Below, piece after piece: positions 8,522 through 17,155 of a stretch of DNA of 64,000 nt. A program made the position numbers and the translations under genes. Source of the DNA: Christiangramia gaetbulicola. GTDB taxonomy: Bacteria; Bacteroidota; Bacteroidia; Flavobacteriales; Flavobacteriaceae. Under the pieces are notes generated by a model. That model ran no database searches and was not told the DNA's origin. It was given only the letters and a program-made list of their open reading frames with translations. The stretch is from NCBI RefSeq assembly GCF_003054225.1, contig NZ_QBKQ01000001.1, positions 62,001 to 126,000 on the forward strand, read 5' to 3'. Position 1 is the first letter of the stretch. Each line of letters starts with the position of its first letter.

Positions 8522-9214
8522 ATGAAAATTCTTGGTATTATACCCGCTCGCGGAGGCAGCAAAGGCATCCCTGGAAAGAATATTAAAATCCTGGGCAAAA
8601 AACCCTTGCTCCAATATACCTATGAATCGGCCAAAAGATCGTCTTTATTATCGAAGGTGATATTGAGCTCTGATGACCAGGAAATTATTTCTATTGCCAG
8701 AAAGATAGATCTGGATGTGCCCTTTACACGCCCAGATTACCTGGCACAGGATAAAACTTCAAGTTTAGAAGTTATCTATCATGCCCTGAATTATTTTCAA
8801 GAGAGAAACATCAGATTTGATGCTATATGCTTATTGCAGCCTACTACCCCATTCCGCCCGGAAAACCTAATAGACCGAGCCATAAAAAAATTTATTCAGG
8901 GTAATTATGATTCATTGATTACGGTAAAGAAGGTCCCTGCAGAATTTAACCCACACTGGGTTTTTGAAGACGAAAGCGGAAAACTTAAACTTGCTACTGG
9001 TAAAAAAGAAATAATTTCAAGGAGGCAGGATCTACCTACAGCTTATTTTAGAGATGGTGCTATTTACCTAAGCAAAACAGATGTGATCTTAAATCAAAAA
9101 TCACTTTACGGCCAGAATATTGGATTTTTAGAGAACCTTGATCCTCGCTATGTTAATCTAGATACTCTGGAAGATTGGAATAAGGCCGAAAAAATATTAA
9201 AAGAGAGCAACTAA
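8522..9214 (+). CDS. neuA: CMP-N-acetylneuraminate synthetase family cytidylyltransferase
   Basis: Activates a nonulosonic acid with CTP to give the CMP-sugar donor. The 230 residues carry the family nucleotide-binding motif IIPARGGSKGIPGKNIK at the N-terminus, LLQPTTPFR near residue 101 and a YFRDGAIYLSK motif near the C-terminus. It could equally be a LegF or PseF type enzyme, because these families are hard to separate by eye. Its stop TAA shares an A with the ATG of the next gene (TAATG). With the epimerase upstream it supports a nonulosonate branch in this glycan. Confidence 0.88.
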   Translation: MKILGIIPARGGSKGIPGKNIKILGKKPLLQYTYESAKRSSLLSKVILSSDDQEIISIARKIDLDVPFTRPDYLAQDKTSSLEVIYHALNYFQERNIRFDAICLLQPTTPFRPENLIDRAIKKFIQGNYDSLITVKKVPAEFNPHWVFEDESGKLKLATGKKEIISRRQDLPTAYFRDGAIYLSKTDVILNQKSLYGQNIGFLENLDPRYVNLDTLEDWNKAEKILKESN

Positions 9215-10926
9215 TGTGCGGAATAGCTGGAATTATTTCTCCTTATAATCGAAAACAGGATCTTAAAAAGCTGCTCCAGACGCAAAAACATAGGGGTCCA
9301 GATAATACCGGCTCTTGTTTTGACGAAGGTTATGCTGCTCTCGGCCATAACCGACTTTCTATCTTAGATCTAAGTCAGGCAGCAAACCAGCCTTTTAAAG
9401 ATTCTTCAGGACGATATGCCCTTGTATTTAATGGTGAGATTTATAACTATCGGGAAATCCGGGAAGAGTTAAGTTCAATTTATGATTTTAGAACACAATC
9501 TGACACAGAGGTTTTATTAGCTGCTTATATAAAGTTTGGAAAAACATGTCTTGAAAAGTTAAATGGGATGTTTTCTTTTGCTATCTGGGATAGTAAAGAG
9601 AAAATATTATTTGCTGCCCGTGATAGATTTGGTGTTAAACCTTTCTATTACACGCAAAATCCCAAGGAATTTATATTTGCAAGTGAAATAAAATCTCTAA
9701 AAAAAGTTTCCGCTAAAAATGACCCTTCTTTAAAGGTCTGGGCCAGCTATTTTGCCTATGGATCCTATGGAGAACCCTATGAAACTTTTTATAAGGACCA
9801 TATGCAATTACCAGCGGGTCACTATCTGGTTTACAAAAACGAGAAATTAAGTATAAACAAATGGTATGATTTTATTGGGAATGTTAATCGAATTGAAATA
9901 TCGAATGATGCTGAATATGTAAAATCAAGGTATTTTGAAATTTTAAAAGAGAGTATATCTCTTAGATTCAGATCTGATGTTGAAGTAGGTTTTAATATAA
10001 GTGGGGGCGTAGATAGTTCCCTATTACTAGCACTCGTAAACCTCTACAAAGCGAATGATAAAATTAAAGCCTATACTTTTTATACTGGTAATCCAGATTA
10101 TGATGAGTTAGCCTGGGTCGAAAAAATGGTAGAAAAAACCAGAAATCCATTAACAAAGGTTCTTCTTACGGCTTCAGAAGTAAAGAGTTTCTCAAAGGAA
10201 ATTAGTGCATATCAGGATGAACCCTATGGAGGAATACCTACCATGGCCTATTCAAAAATTTTTAAGCAGGCTAGAAAAGATAACGTAATAGTGCTTTTAG
10301 ATGGGCAGGGTATGGACGAACAATGGGCTGGGTACGACTATTATTCAGGTAGGTCCACTTCTGTAATCCAGGGACAGAAAAAAGGTAGCTCTCCCTTTAA
10401 ATCACATTGTTTATCAGATGAGTTTCAAAAAATTGCGAAAAGGACTGAGTATCCTGAACCATTTGAAAACAAGCTTCAGAATCTGCAATATCGTGACCTA
10501 TTTTATACCAAAATCCCACGTGCTTTAAGATTCAATGACCGAATATCAATGATGGCTGGTACTGAACTTAGAGAACCTTTTCTGGATCACCGGCTGGTAG
10601 AATATGCTTTTGCCCAACCAGAGAAATTTAAGATTCAAGGAAATATTCAAAAGTACCTCCTGCGTGAATTAATAAAAGACCTTGTTCCTCCAGATATTTC
10701 GAGTGCTCCAAAACGAGCCCTCCAAACACCACAGAGAGAATGGTTGGGAAAGGAGCTTCAAGAATTTGTTAGGGAAAATTTAAAAACTCTAAAAAAATCT
10801 TCCTGGACCAAATGGTTTAATCATACTGAGATTGAAAAAGAATGGCAGAATTATCTACGAGGTGATCAGGATTCTAGTTTTCATATCTGGCAATGGATTA
10901 ATGCAGCACAAATACTATCTGAATAG
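9214..10926 (+). CDS. asnB: Glutamine-hydrolysing asparagine synthetase family amidotransferase
   Basis: Class II glutamine amidotransferase plus AMP-forming synthetase. After Met removal the Ntn nucleophile is Cys2 (MCGIAGII); HRGPD, HNRLSI and FNGEIYNY follow in the glutaminase domain. The synthetase domain has the PPi loop SGGVDSS at 263-269. The protein is 570 aa, shorter than many AsnB (~600-630). In polysaccharide loci such proteins (WbpS-like) are thought to amidate uronic acid carboxyls, and I infer this role from its position as last gene of the rightward arm. A role in free asparagine synthesis is possible. It ends 8 bases before the convergent kinase gene, with no clear terminator between. 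Confidence 0.85.
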   Translation: MCGIAGIISPYNRKQDLKKLLQTQKHRGPDNTGSCFDEGYAALGHNRLSILDLSQAANQPFKDSSGRYALVFNGEIYNYREIREELSSIYDFRTQSDTEVLLAAYIKFGKTCLEKLNGMFSFAIWDSKEKILFAARDRFGVKPFYYTQNPKEFIFASEIKSLKKVSAKNDPSLKVWASYFAYGSYGEPYETFYKDHMQLPAGHYLVYKNEKLSINKWYDFIGNVNRIEISNDAEYVKSRYFEILKESISLRFRSDVEVGFNISGGVDSSLLLALVNLYKANDKIKAYTFYTGNPDYDELAWVEKMVEKTRNPLTKVLLTASEVKSFSKEISAYQDEPYGGIPTMAYSKIFKQARKDNVIVLLDGQGMDEQWAGYDYYSGRSTSVIQGQKKGSSPFKSHCLSDEFQKIAKRTEYPEPFENKLQNLQYRDLFYTKIPRALRFNDRISMMAGTELREPFLDHRLVEYAFAQPEKFKIQGNIQKYLLRELIKDLVPPDISSAPKRALQTPQREWLGKELQEFVRENLKTLKKSSWTKWFNHTEIEKEWQNYLRGDQDSSFHIWQWINAAQILSE

Positions 10927-10934
10927 AAAATCAT

Positions 10935-13403
10935 TTACTCAAAATTTCTCATAAATTTTCTCCAGGAATCTTTTATTTGAGCAATTTTCGAAGGGGCAGC
11001 TCCATAATAACCCTTGGCATAACGATTATATCCATAGCCGTAACCATAGCCATAACCATAGCCGTAACCATAACCATATTTAGCACTATGTACAAAGTGG
11101 TTCAATACAAAGCTGATATTTTTAATCTCCTCTTTGGCATATTTCTGATTGATAGTTTCCAGCATACCTCTTTTAGTATAATCCTGTCTCACCAGGTATA
11201 ACGTAGCATCAGCATGCTTTACCAAATTTAAGGCATCAGCTACCATACCAATTGGTGGAGTATCCAGGATAATATAATCATATTCTTTCTTCAGTTCATT
11301 GATAAGGGTATCCATCTTTTCACTCAATAATAATTCTGAAGGATTTGGAGGTACCGGACCAGAAGTAATTACATCCAAATATGGGATTTTACTCTTCTGG
11401 ATGATCTCTCTATCTGTAGACTGATCAATCAGGTAATTAACTATTCCGAGATCGTTATTCAATTCAAAATCATCGAAAATTTTTGGTTTCCTTAAATCGA
11501 CACCAACTAGTACTGTTTTCTTTTCACTAAGAGCAAAAACCGTAGCCAGGTTCATGGCACAAAAGGTCTTACCTTCCCCGGAAACAGAAGAAGTAATCAT
11601 AACCGTTTTAGAACCTTTTACCCCTTGCCTTTTATACATGAACTGTAAACTGGAGCGTAGCCCTCTAAAACTTTCAGCAATGGAAGATTTTGGAGAGGTG
11701 AATACAGCCAGGTTTGAATCCATTTTATTTCTTCCAATTAATCCCAGAATCGGAATAGGAGAAAGCCTGCTAATTTCCTGGGCATTATGTATGTTGGTAT
11801 TTAAAAATACTAATAGAAAAACAAAGGTTAATGGTATTAGCCCTCCAACCAATACCGCCATGACATAATTAAGTTGGGTATCCGGCCCTATTCTGCCTCC
11901 ACCAGTATCCTTAGCCTTATCAATGACCAAAACATCACTCACATTGGCGGCTTTAATTAGACCAGCCTCACTTCGCTTTTCCAGAAACATATTATAGGTG
12001 CGCTCGTTAATGGCATATTTTCGCTGTATCTTTAAAAGGTCTTGTTCATCCTGTGGTAATTTTTGCACTTCATTTTCCAGCTTTGCTATTTTAGAATTAA
12101 TTTCACTTAATTCATTTCTTATTAAACCTTTAGAGGAATTAATGTTTTCAAGTAGAATAGATTTCACTGAGTTAATTTGCCGGTCAATGTCATCAAATAC
12201 GGGAGAATTTTCTTTTAAAGTATATTGATAATTTTGTCGCTCCTCTGCCAACTGAATTATTTTTGAGACACCAGCGGAGATACTACCTTCACTTATACCG
12301 GCAACAGAAGGTGCAGGAACATTTGAATAATCATTCCTGGTTTGCAGATAAGTTTCGAGATTATCATAATATGATAATTGCCTTCTAATATTTTCTTTTT
12401 TTATATCGAGATCTGCGAGTTTTCCGGATATTTTACCGCTTTCAGCAGAAATATCTAATATTGAATTCTCATCCCGAAACTGATTTAGCTCGTTTTGAAC
12501 CAATTTTAATTGTTCCGCCTGCACTGAGAGACTACTGTCTATAAAGCGTATGGTTTTAGTGGCAAATAGATTTTTTCTCTCCAACATGTTGGCACTTAAA
12601 ACAGCTACCGAACCATTTAGATAATCTACAATTCTTGATTTATTAAGTCCTACCTGGCTTAAATTTAGTACAGAGGATCCATTGGCGTCTGGAGAAACAG
12701 CAACTCCTCTATACCTACCTACCGAACCATCAAAATTCGCAAAGCTTACATAAAACTTTTTCCCAATTTGCGAAGGCTCCTCAGTTCTTTGAATAATCCC
12801 TGAAAAAAATGGAAGACTTAAACGTTCCCCGATCTTAAAGTTGCGATCAAACTCCCTTGCCTCTATTATGCGATTATCAGTTTCTTTTGTTTTGTAGTTT
12901 GTTCTAGCAAGATTTTCAGGTAGGTTAGCTTTAATATTAAATGAATTCTCATCTAACATTTGAATTATCATCTGAATATTATTTGCCTGAAAAGCTGACG
13001 TATCGGCTTCTATTTTAAATGGAGTCTTTCCATAAGCATCAACTCTTTGGTATTCCCCATCCTCAAGATAATTAATATAGAACTGCAGTTTCTCTACAAC
13101 CTCCTCATTATGAGACCGGGACCTTAAAATTGTAATTGCAGTATTAACCTTATCTGAGGTACCTCCCCAATTAAAGGTTAAACTGGTATTGGAGGTGAAA
13201 AATGGATTTTGATCGTCTTTTATGGAAATGGTGTTGCCTAACCTATAAACGGGTAATTTTCTAACATTGTTATAATATGCTACCGCCAAACTGATACCTA
13301 CCGAAAGTAAAATAAGCTTCCAATAACTTATTACTTTTAAGACAAAGCCTTTAAAGTCAAATGTAGATCCTACGTCTGATATGTGATCATCTTCATGTGC
13401 CAT
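10935..13403 (-). CDS. wzc: Wzc-like polysaccharide copolymerase with tyrosine kinase domain
   Basis: Bacterial tyrosine kinase and chain-length co-polymerase of the inner membrane. Residues ~15-60 include the first membrane segment of a Wzz domain; a long periplasmic coiled-coil region spans ~250-480, and a second membrane segment (YVMAVLVGGLIPLTFVFLLV) precedes the kinase. The kinase has Walker A SSVSGEGKT with K612, Walker A' LVGVDLRKPK and Walker B YIILDTPP. The C-terminal tyrosine cluster is a Tyr-Gly alternation of 17 residues plus three more tyrosines, giving 12 potential autophosphorylation sites. It starts at the ATG overlapping the stop of wza by one base. Wzc usually serves Wzy-dependent assembly, yet this locus has a Wzm/Wzt exporter. 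Confidence 0.92.
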   Translation of the reverse strand: MAHEDDHISDVGSTFDFKGFVLKVISYWKLILLSVGISLAVAYYNNVRKLPVYRLGNTISIKDDQNPFFTSNTSLTFNWGGTSDKVNTAITILRSRSHNEEVVEKLQFYINYLEDGEYQRVDAYGKTPFKIEADTSAFQANNIQMIIQMLDENSFNIKANLPENLARTNYKTKETDNRIIEAREFDRNFKIGERLSLPFFSGIIQRTEEPSQIGKKFYVSFANFDGSVGRYRGVAVSPDANGSSVLNLSQVGLNKSRIVDYLNGSVAVLSANMLERKNLFATKTIRFIDSSLSVQAEQLKLVQNELNQFRDENSILDISAESGKISGKLADLDIKKENIRRQLSYYDNLETYLQTRNDYSNVPAPSVAGISEGSISAGVSKIIQLAEERQNYQYTLKENSPVFDDIDRQINSVKSILLENINSSKGLIRNELSEINSKIAKLENEVQKLPQDEQDLLKIQRKYAINERTYNMFLEKRSEAGLIKAANVSDVLVIDKAKDTGGGRIGPDTQLNYVMAVLVGGLIPLTFVFLLVFLNTNIHNAQEISRLSPIPILGLIGRNKMDSNLAVFTSPKSSIAESFRGLRSSLQFMYKRQGVKGSKTVMITSSVSGEGKTFCAMNLATVFALSEKKTVLVGVDLRKPKIFDDFELNNDLGIVNYLIDQSTDREIIQKSKIPYLDVITSGPVPPNPSELLLSEKMDTLINELKKEYDYIILDTPPIGMVADALNLVKHADATLYLVRQDYTKRGMLETINQKYAKEEIKNISFVLNHFVHSAKYGYGYGYGYGYGYGYGYNRYAKGYYGAAPSKIAQIKDSWRKFMRNFE
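11028..11078 (-). repeat. Hexanucleotide repeat encoding (Tyr-Gly)8-Tyr tail of Wzc
   Basis: Seventeen consecutive codons alternate TAT/TAC and GGT/GGC/GGA, coding eight Tyr-Gly pairs and a final Tyr. Third positions vary, so it is not a perfect DNA microsatellite, but the TATGG core recurs every six bases. Gain or loss of in-frame units would change the number of phosphorylatable tyrosines. Confidence 0.9.
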
Positions 13404-14191
13404 TATAATCGAGTTATTGCTACCACAGATGTTACGATCGCCAATAAACTTGCAACCGTTCTAAAAACCTCAAGTCCGGTAGTACCTAATCCAATGGCTT
13501 TTCTAGGCAAAGGATTAACAACTATCATATCATTCGGTTGTATATAATAATAAGGACTGCTTAAGGCATCAATATTTGTTACGTCTATTTGATGAACCTC
13601 TTCTCCCTGGGGATATTGTCTTATGATCTGTACGTTTTCCCTATCTCCATAATCCGTTATACCGCCTGCTTTAGCAATTGCTTCCATAATAGTTACCTGA
13701 TCTTTATAAATTACCTGGCTACCCTGTCCTATTTCTCCTAAAGTTGTATATCGTATACCGGCAAGTTTAACGGTCACAAAAATATTTGCTTCTTCCTTGA
13801 AATATTCTTCAAGCAATTTCTTTTCAATTTTCTCCCGAACTTCCTTTTCTGTATATCCTAACACATTAATTTCACCCATAGTTGGAACCCTGATATTACC
13901 GTGATCATCTACAGTAAAACCATCGAAATAAACAGCCTCTTCTGTAGTGGCATTTGGATTTTCATTTCCTATTGGATTAAACATTCCCACAATATCCTGA
14001 TCCAATGCCTTAACCCTTATACTTAAAAGATCTCCGGTCTGGATTCTATATGGCTTACGTAAACGCTGAACCTGGATAATGCTATCTACCTCCTGGTCAT
14101 ATTCCTGAAGATAAGACATCTGCTTAGTTGATACGCATGATGATAAGGCTAGTAGGGAAGCGAATAAAAACAAAAAAGATTTGAATCGCAT
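13403..14191 (-). CDS. wza: Wza-like polysaccharide export outer-membrane lipoprotein
   Basis: Outer-membrane polysaccharide export (OPX) protein. A signal peptide ends in the lipobox LSSC with Cys19, so mature protein is a lipoprotein. The Poly_export domain begins near PYRIQTGDLLSIRVKALD, followed by SLBB-like repeats (VTVKLAGIRYTTLGEIGQGSQ region). The C-terminus has a hydrophobic segment (VFRTVASLLAIVTSVVAITRL), which may be the outer-membrane helix. At 262 residues it is shorter than E. coli Wza (379), as usual in Bacteroidota. It is the first gene of a two-gene unit with wzc and has a well-formed Bacteroidota promoter at 14215-14244. Confidence 0.9.
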   Translation of the reverse strand: MRFKSFLFLFASLLALSSCVSTKQMSYLQEYDQEVDSIIQVQRLRKPYRIQTGDLLSIRVKALDQDIVGMFNPIGNENPNATTEEAVYFDGFTVDDHGNIRVPTMGEINVLGYTEKEVREKIEKKLLEEYFKEEANIFVTVKLAGIRYTTLGEIGQGSQVIYKDQVTIMEAIAKAGGITDYGDRENVQIIRQYPQGEEVHQIDVTNIDALSSPYYYIQPNDMIVVNPLPRKAIGLGTTGLEVFRTVASLLAIVTSVVAITRL

Positions 14192-14214
14192 AGGGGGACT
14201 TCACATTGTTTTAA

Positions 14215-14244
14215 CAAATATAGTTTTTACGGGCAAATATCAAA
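14215..14244 (-). promoter_or_regulatory. Bacteroidota-type promoter for wza-wzc
   Basis: On the minus strand a -33 TTTG (14244-14241) is separated by 18 bases from a -7 TATATTTG (14222-14215), matching the TTTG-N17-20-TAnnTTTG consensus. The start codon lies 24 bases downstream at 14191, giving a leader of roughly 15-20 bases. Confidence 0.65.
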
Positions 14245-14261
14245 ACTTTAGGATGGAATTA

Positions 14262-14400
14262 TGTTTGGAGTTTGGGGTTTGTGGTTCAGGGTGGAGAGTG
14301 GAAAGTTTATGGTTGTGGGTTGTTTGTTGTCTGTAGTTCGTAGTTTGGTGTTTGGAGTATGGTGTGAGGTTGCCAGTTGTTTGTAGTTTATTGTTCATTG
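14262..14400. repeat. G/T-rich low-complexity intergenic repeat
   Basis: About 140 bases of degenerate direct repeats built from GTTTGG, GTTTGTGG, GTAGTTTG and similar words on the plus strand. A leftward open frame (14240-14491) across it would encode only Thr/Gln/His/Pro-rich low-complexity sequence and is rejected as a gene. The words resemble the (GTTGTGA)n tract at 16677. Confidence 0.6.
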
Positions 14401-14402
14401 AA

Positions 14403-14477
14403 CAGATTTCTCCCAACGTTCGAATTGACCAATAATCCTGATTGTCATTTCGAAGGAGTATAGCACTGAGAAATCTG
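14403..14477. repeat. Intergenic inverted repeat with CAGATTTCTC / GAGAAATCTG ends
   Basis: CAGATTTCTC at 14403-14412 is exactly inverted as GAGAAATCTG at 14468-14477, with inner TTCGAA words also placed symmetrically next to TTGAC/GTCAT. The roughly 75-base element has the layout of a REP/BIME-like dispersed intergenic element. The following 14521-14680 holds further repeat-like sequence (27-base copy at 14586, and ATGCTG...CAGCAT near 14634-14660). No gene is seen in 14245-14792. Confidence 0.6.
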
Positions 14478-14585
14478 ATTTTTAAATCCAATAAGGTTCA
14501 TTGCTGTTTTAAAGATTTATAAACCAATGAGAATTTTTTTCCGACCAATCGGGATCTGAATGACAAAATCGAATTTTGAACATTA

Positions 14586-14612
14586 AGACCCTGAAATAAA
14601 TTCAGGGTGACG
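14586..14612. repeat. 27-bp dispersed repeat, copy 1
   Basis: A 27-base sequence containing the imperfect hairpin CCCTGAAATAAATTCAGGG (7-base arms, 5-base loop) followed by TGACG. An identical copy lies at 26267-26293, about 11.7 kb away. Both are in intergenic DNA. Confidence 0.85.
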
Positions 14613-14792
14613 TTCATAGTTAAGCGTCATGCTGTCCCGAGGGATCGCAGGTTTCAGCATCTCTTCCAAATACAGAACGCAAAACCTACAACAGATAACT
14701 GATAACTGTTTATTGATAATTGTTCATCGTTACTTCGTACTTTTGCCGTCATACTACAGACAAGCGTCTAAAGTCTAAAGACTAAATAAAAC

Positions 14793-16667
14793 ATGAATTA
14801 TCTTTCAGTAGAAAATATAGCCAAATCATACGGCGAACGCAGACTTTTTGAAAATATTAGTTTCGGAATAAACAAAGATCAAAAGGTTGGTTTCGTTGCC
14901 AAGAATGGTACCGGAAAAACCAGTTTATTAAATATTCTGGCGGGAACCGATTCTCCTGATGAAGGGCAGGTTATCTACCGAAATGATATCCGGGTAGCTT
15001 TCCTTTCCCAGGAACCTGATCTGGCTCCTGAACTTACAATTGAACAGAGCATTTTTACCAGCGAAAATCCAACGCTTAAGGTGGTGGCGCAATATGAGAA
15101 AGCCATGCAAAATCCTGAAGATGCAGACGCCCTTCAAAAAGCCATGGATGCCATGGAGGCAAATAACGCCTGGGATTTTGAAACTGAATTTAAACAAATT
15201 CTTTTCAAGCTAAACCTGCAGGACCTGCAGGCAGTAGTAAAAAATCTTTCCGGAGGTCAGAAAAAGCGCCTTGCTTTAGCAAGGATGCTCCTGAAAAAAC
15301 CTGACTTTATTATCCTGGATGAGCCTACCAACCACCTTGATTTGGATATGATAGAATGGCTGGAGGAATATTTCAAAAAGGAAGATTTTACCATTTTCAT
15401 GGTTACTCACGACCGTTATTTCCTGGAGAGAGTTTGCAATGAAATCATTGAACTCGAAGATGGAAAACTATATACCTACAAAGGAAATTACTCCTATTAT
15501 CTCGATAAAAGAGAAGAAAGACATCAGCTGGAAGCTACGAATACGGGTAAAGCCCAGCAGTTATATAAAAAGGAACTGGAATGGATGCGACGCCAGCCTA
15601 AGGCCCGTACTACCAAATCTAAATCCCGCATCGAAGATTTCCACGATATAAAACACAGAGCGAGTCAGCGCAGGCTTGACCATAAAGTTCAGCTTGAACT
15701 CAATATGGAGCGAATGGGAAGCAAGATCGTGGAGCTTCATAATATCTCAAAAGAACTGGGAGGAAAGAACCTTATCAGTAATTTTGATTACAACTTCAAA
15801 AAGGGTGAACGTGTCGGGATCATCGGAAAAAATGGGACTGGAAAATCCACCTTTCTGAATATGCTTACCGGGAATATGGAACCTGATACCGGAAAGATCA
15901 TTATTGGTGAAACGGTGAAATTTGGTTATTACACTCAAAAAGGCATCAAGATCAAACCTGGGCAGAAGGTGATAGAAGTTATTAAGGAATTTGGAGATTA
16001 TATCCCTTTAAAAAAAGGCAGACAGATCTCAGCAGAACAGCTTCTTGAAAGATTTCTTTTTGATAGAAAAAAGCAATATGACTTTGTTGAAAAATTAAGT
16101 GGTGGAGAAAAGAAACGCCTATATCTGTGTACTGTTCTTATCCAGAATCCTAATTTTCTAATTCTGGATGAGCCTACGAACGACCTGGATGTTTTAACCC
16201 TGAACGTTCTAGAGAATTTCCTTCTCGATTTCCCTGGTTGCATCATCGTGGTTTCTCACGACAGGTATTTTATGGATAAGATCACCGATCACCTTTTTGT
16301 ATTCAAAGGCGAGGGCGAAGTGGTAGACTTCCCAGGAAATTATACCGATTACCGGGAATATGAAGCTTCCAAACCTAAAGAAGAAAAAACATCTTCTGAA
16401 GATACCCAGACCAAAAAAGAAAAAAAGGAATTTAAATCTAACAGTTCCGGCCCTTCTTTAAGCTATACTGAGAAGAAGGAATACGGCAAACTAGAAAAAG
16501 AGATCGCTAAACTGGAAAAAAAGAAAGAAGAGATTCAACAGAGATTCCTGAAAGAATTAGATGCTGACGAGATCGCAGAAAATTCAGTAAAGCTCAAGGA
16601 AATTGAAAATGATATTGAGTCAAAAACAGAAAGATGGTTTGAGTTGCTTGAGAAGTTGGAGTCTTAA
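14793..16667 (+). CDS. ABC-F family ATPase (Uup/EttA-like ribosome-associated factor)
   Basis: Soluble tandem ABC ATPase of the ABC-F family, which acts on ribosomes rather than in transport. Two nucleotide-binding domains are seen: Walker A AKNGTGKT near 36-43 with signature LSGGQKKR and Walker B FIILDEPTNHLD, then GKNGTGKS at 345-352 with LSGGEKKR and FLILDEPTNDLD. Between them is the P-site tRNA interaction linker (MRRQPKARTTKSKSRIEDF). The C-terminal ~90 residues are a highly charged coiled coil as in Uup. No membrane segments. A TACTTTTG -7-like element lies at 14738-14745, 48 bases before the start. The exact subfamily is not certain. Confidence 0.93.
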   Translation: MNYLSVENIAKSYGERRLFENISFGINKDQKVGFVAKNGTGKTSLLNILAGTDSPDEGQVIYRNDIRVAFLSQEPDLAPELTIEQSIFTSENPTLKVVAQYEKAMQNPEDADALQKAMDAMEANNAWDFETEFKQILFKLNLQDLQAVVKNLSGGQKKRLALARMLLKKPDFIILDEPTNHLDLDMIEWLEEYFKKEDFTIFMVTHDRYFLERVCNEIIELEDGKLYTYKGNYSYYLDKREERHQLEATNTGKAQQLYKKELEWMRRQPKARTTKSKSRIEDFHDIKHRASQRRLDHKVQLELNMERMGSKIVELHNISKELGGKNLISNFDYNFKKGERVGIIGKNGTGKSTFLNMLTGNMEPDTGKIIIGETVKFGYYTQKGIKIKPGQKVIEVIKEFGDYIPLKKGRQISAEQLLERFLFDRKKQYDFVEKLSGGEKKRLYLCTVLIQNPNFLILDEPTNDLDVLTLNVLENFLLDFPGCIIVVSHDRYFMDKITDHLFVFKGEGEVVDFPGNYTDYREYEASKPKEEKTSSEDTQTKKEKKEFKSNSSGPSLSYTEKKEYGKLEKEIAKLEKKKEEIQQRFLKELDADEIAENSVKLKEIENDIESKTERWFELLEKLES

Positions 16668-16676
16668 ATTTATAGG

Positions 16677-16704
16677 TTGTGAGTTGTGAGTTGTGAGTTG
16701 TGAG
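16677..16704 (+). repeat. (GTTGTGA)4 heptamer tandem repeat
   Basis: Four exact copies of GTTGTGA lie directly after the ABC-F stop codon and upstream of the four-helix-bundle gene. The remaining sequence to 16780 is A/G-rich (GAGTGGAAAGTTGA, GAGGAAAGAGGAAA). Similar purine-rich words in inverted orientation follow the gene at about 17157-17190. Confidence 0.85.
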
Positions 16705-16780
16705 TGAAATAAATAGAGTGGAAAGTTGATAGAGGAAAGAGGAAAAAATAGAAATTAGAGAAGGTTTTATTTTAATTGAT

Positions 16781-17155
16781 ATGGAGGAGGTCAAATTTAA
16801 TTTTGAAGATTTAAAGGTTTACCAGAAAGCATTGGATTTCGTAGATATGGCTTACGATCTTACCTCGCGATTTCCTGAGAAAGAAAAATACGGGTTAAGC
16901 TCCCAATTAACCAGATCTGCTGTATCAATAGCTCTGAATACAGCTGAAGGATCAGGAGATTCAGACTCTCAATTTCATCGCTACCTTCAAATTGCAGAAG
17001 GTTCAGTTAGAGAATGCGTTACTTGTACTACAATCGCAGTGCGCAGAGTTTATATTACTCCTGAAGAAAACTTGAACGCACGTACAATTCTACTTGAACT
17101 TCTTAAAATGATTAGAAGTCTGCAACATTATTTGAAAAATAAAAAAGCTAAATAA
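16781..17155 (+). CDS. Four-helix-bundle protein (S23 / 23S-rRNA-intervening-sequence family)
   Basis: 124-residue protein of the TIGR02436-type family: NFEDLKVYQKALDFVDMAYDLT, then PEKEKYGLSSQLTRSAVSIALNTAEGSG and FHRYLQIAEGSVRE. Members occur in intervening sequences of 23S rRNA genes and as isolated genes in Bacteroidota; their molecular function is not established, and homologues fold as four-helix bundles resembling Avd of diversity-generating retroelements. No reverse transcriptase or variable repeat is nearby. Low-complexity repeats lie on both sides, suggesting a mobile or repeat-associated unit inserted between the ABC-F and methyltransferase genes. Confidence 0.88.
   Translation: MEEVKFNFEDLKVYQKALDFVDMAYDLTSRFPEKEKYGLSSQLTRSAVSIALNTAEGSGDSDSQFHRYLQIAEGSVRECVTCTTIAVRRVYITPEENLNARTILLELLKMIRSLQHYLKNKKAK

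Noticed and set aside
14240-14491. 83-codon leftward open frame
   Set aside because: It crosses the G/T-rich repeat and inverted repeat and encodes only Thr/Gln/His/Pro low-complexity sequence; no domain or start signal.
16781-17155. Diversity-generating retroelement (Avd-like gene)
   Set aside because: No reverse transcriptase, template repeat or variable repeat nearby; the S23 family fits without a DGR.
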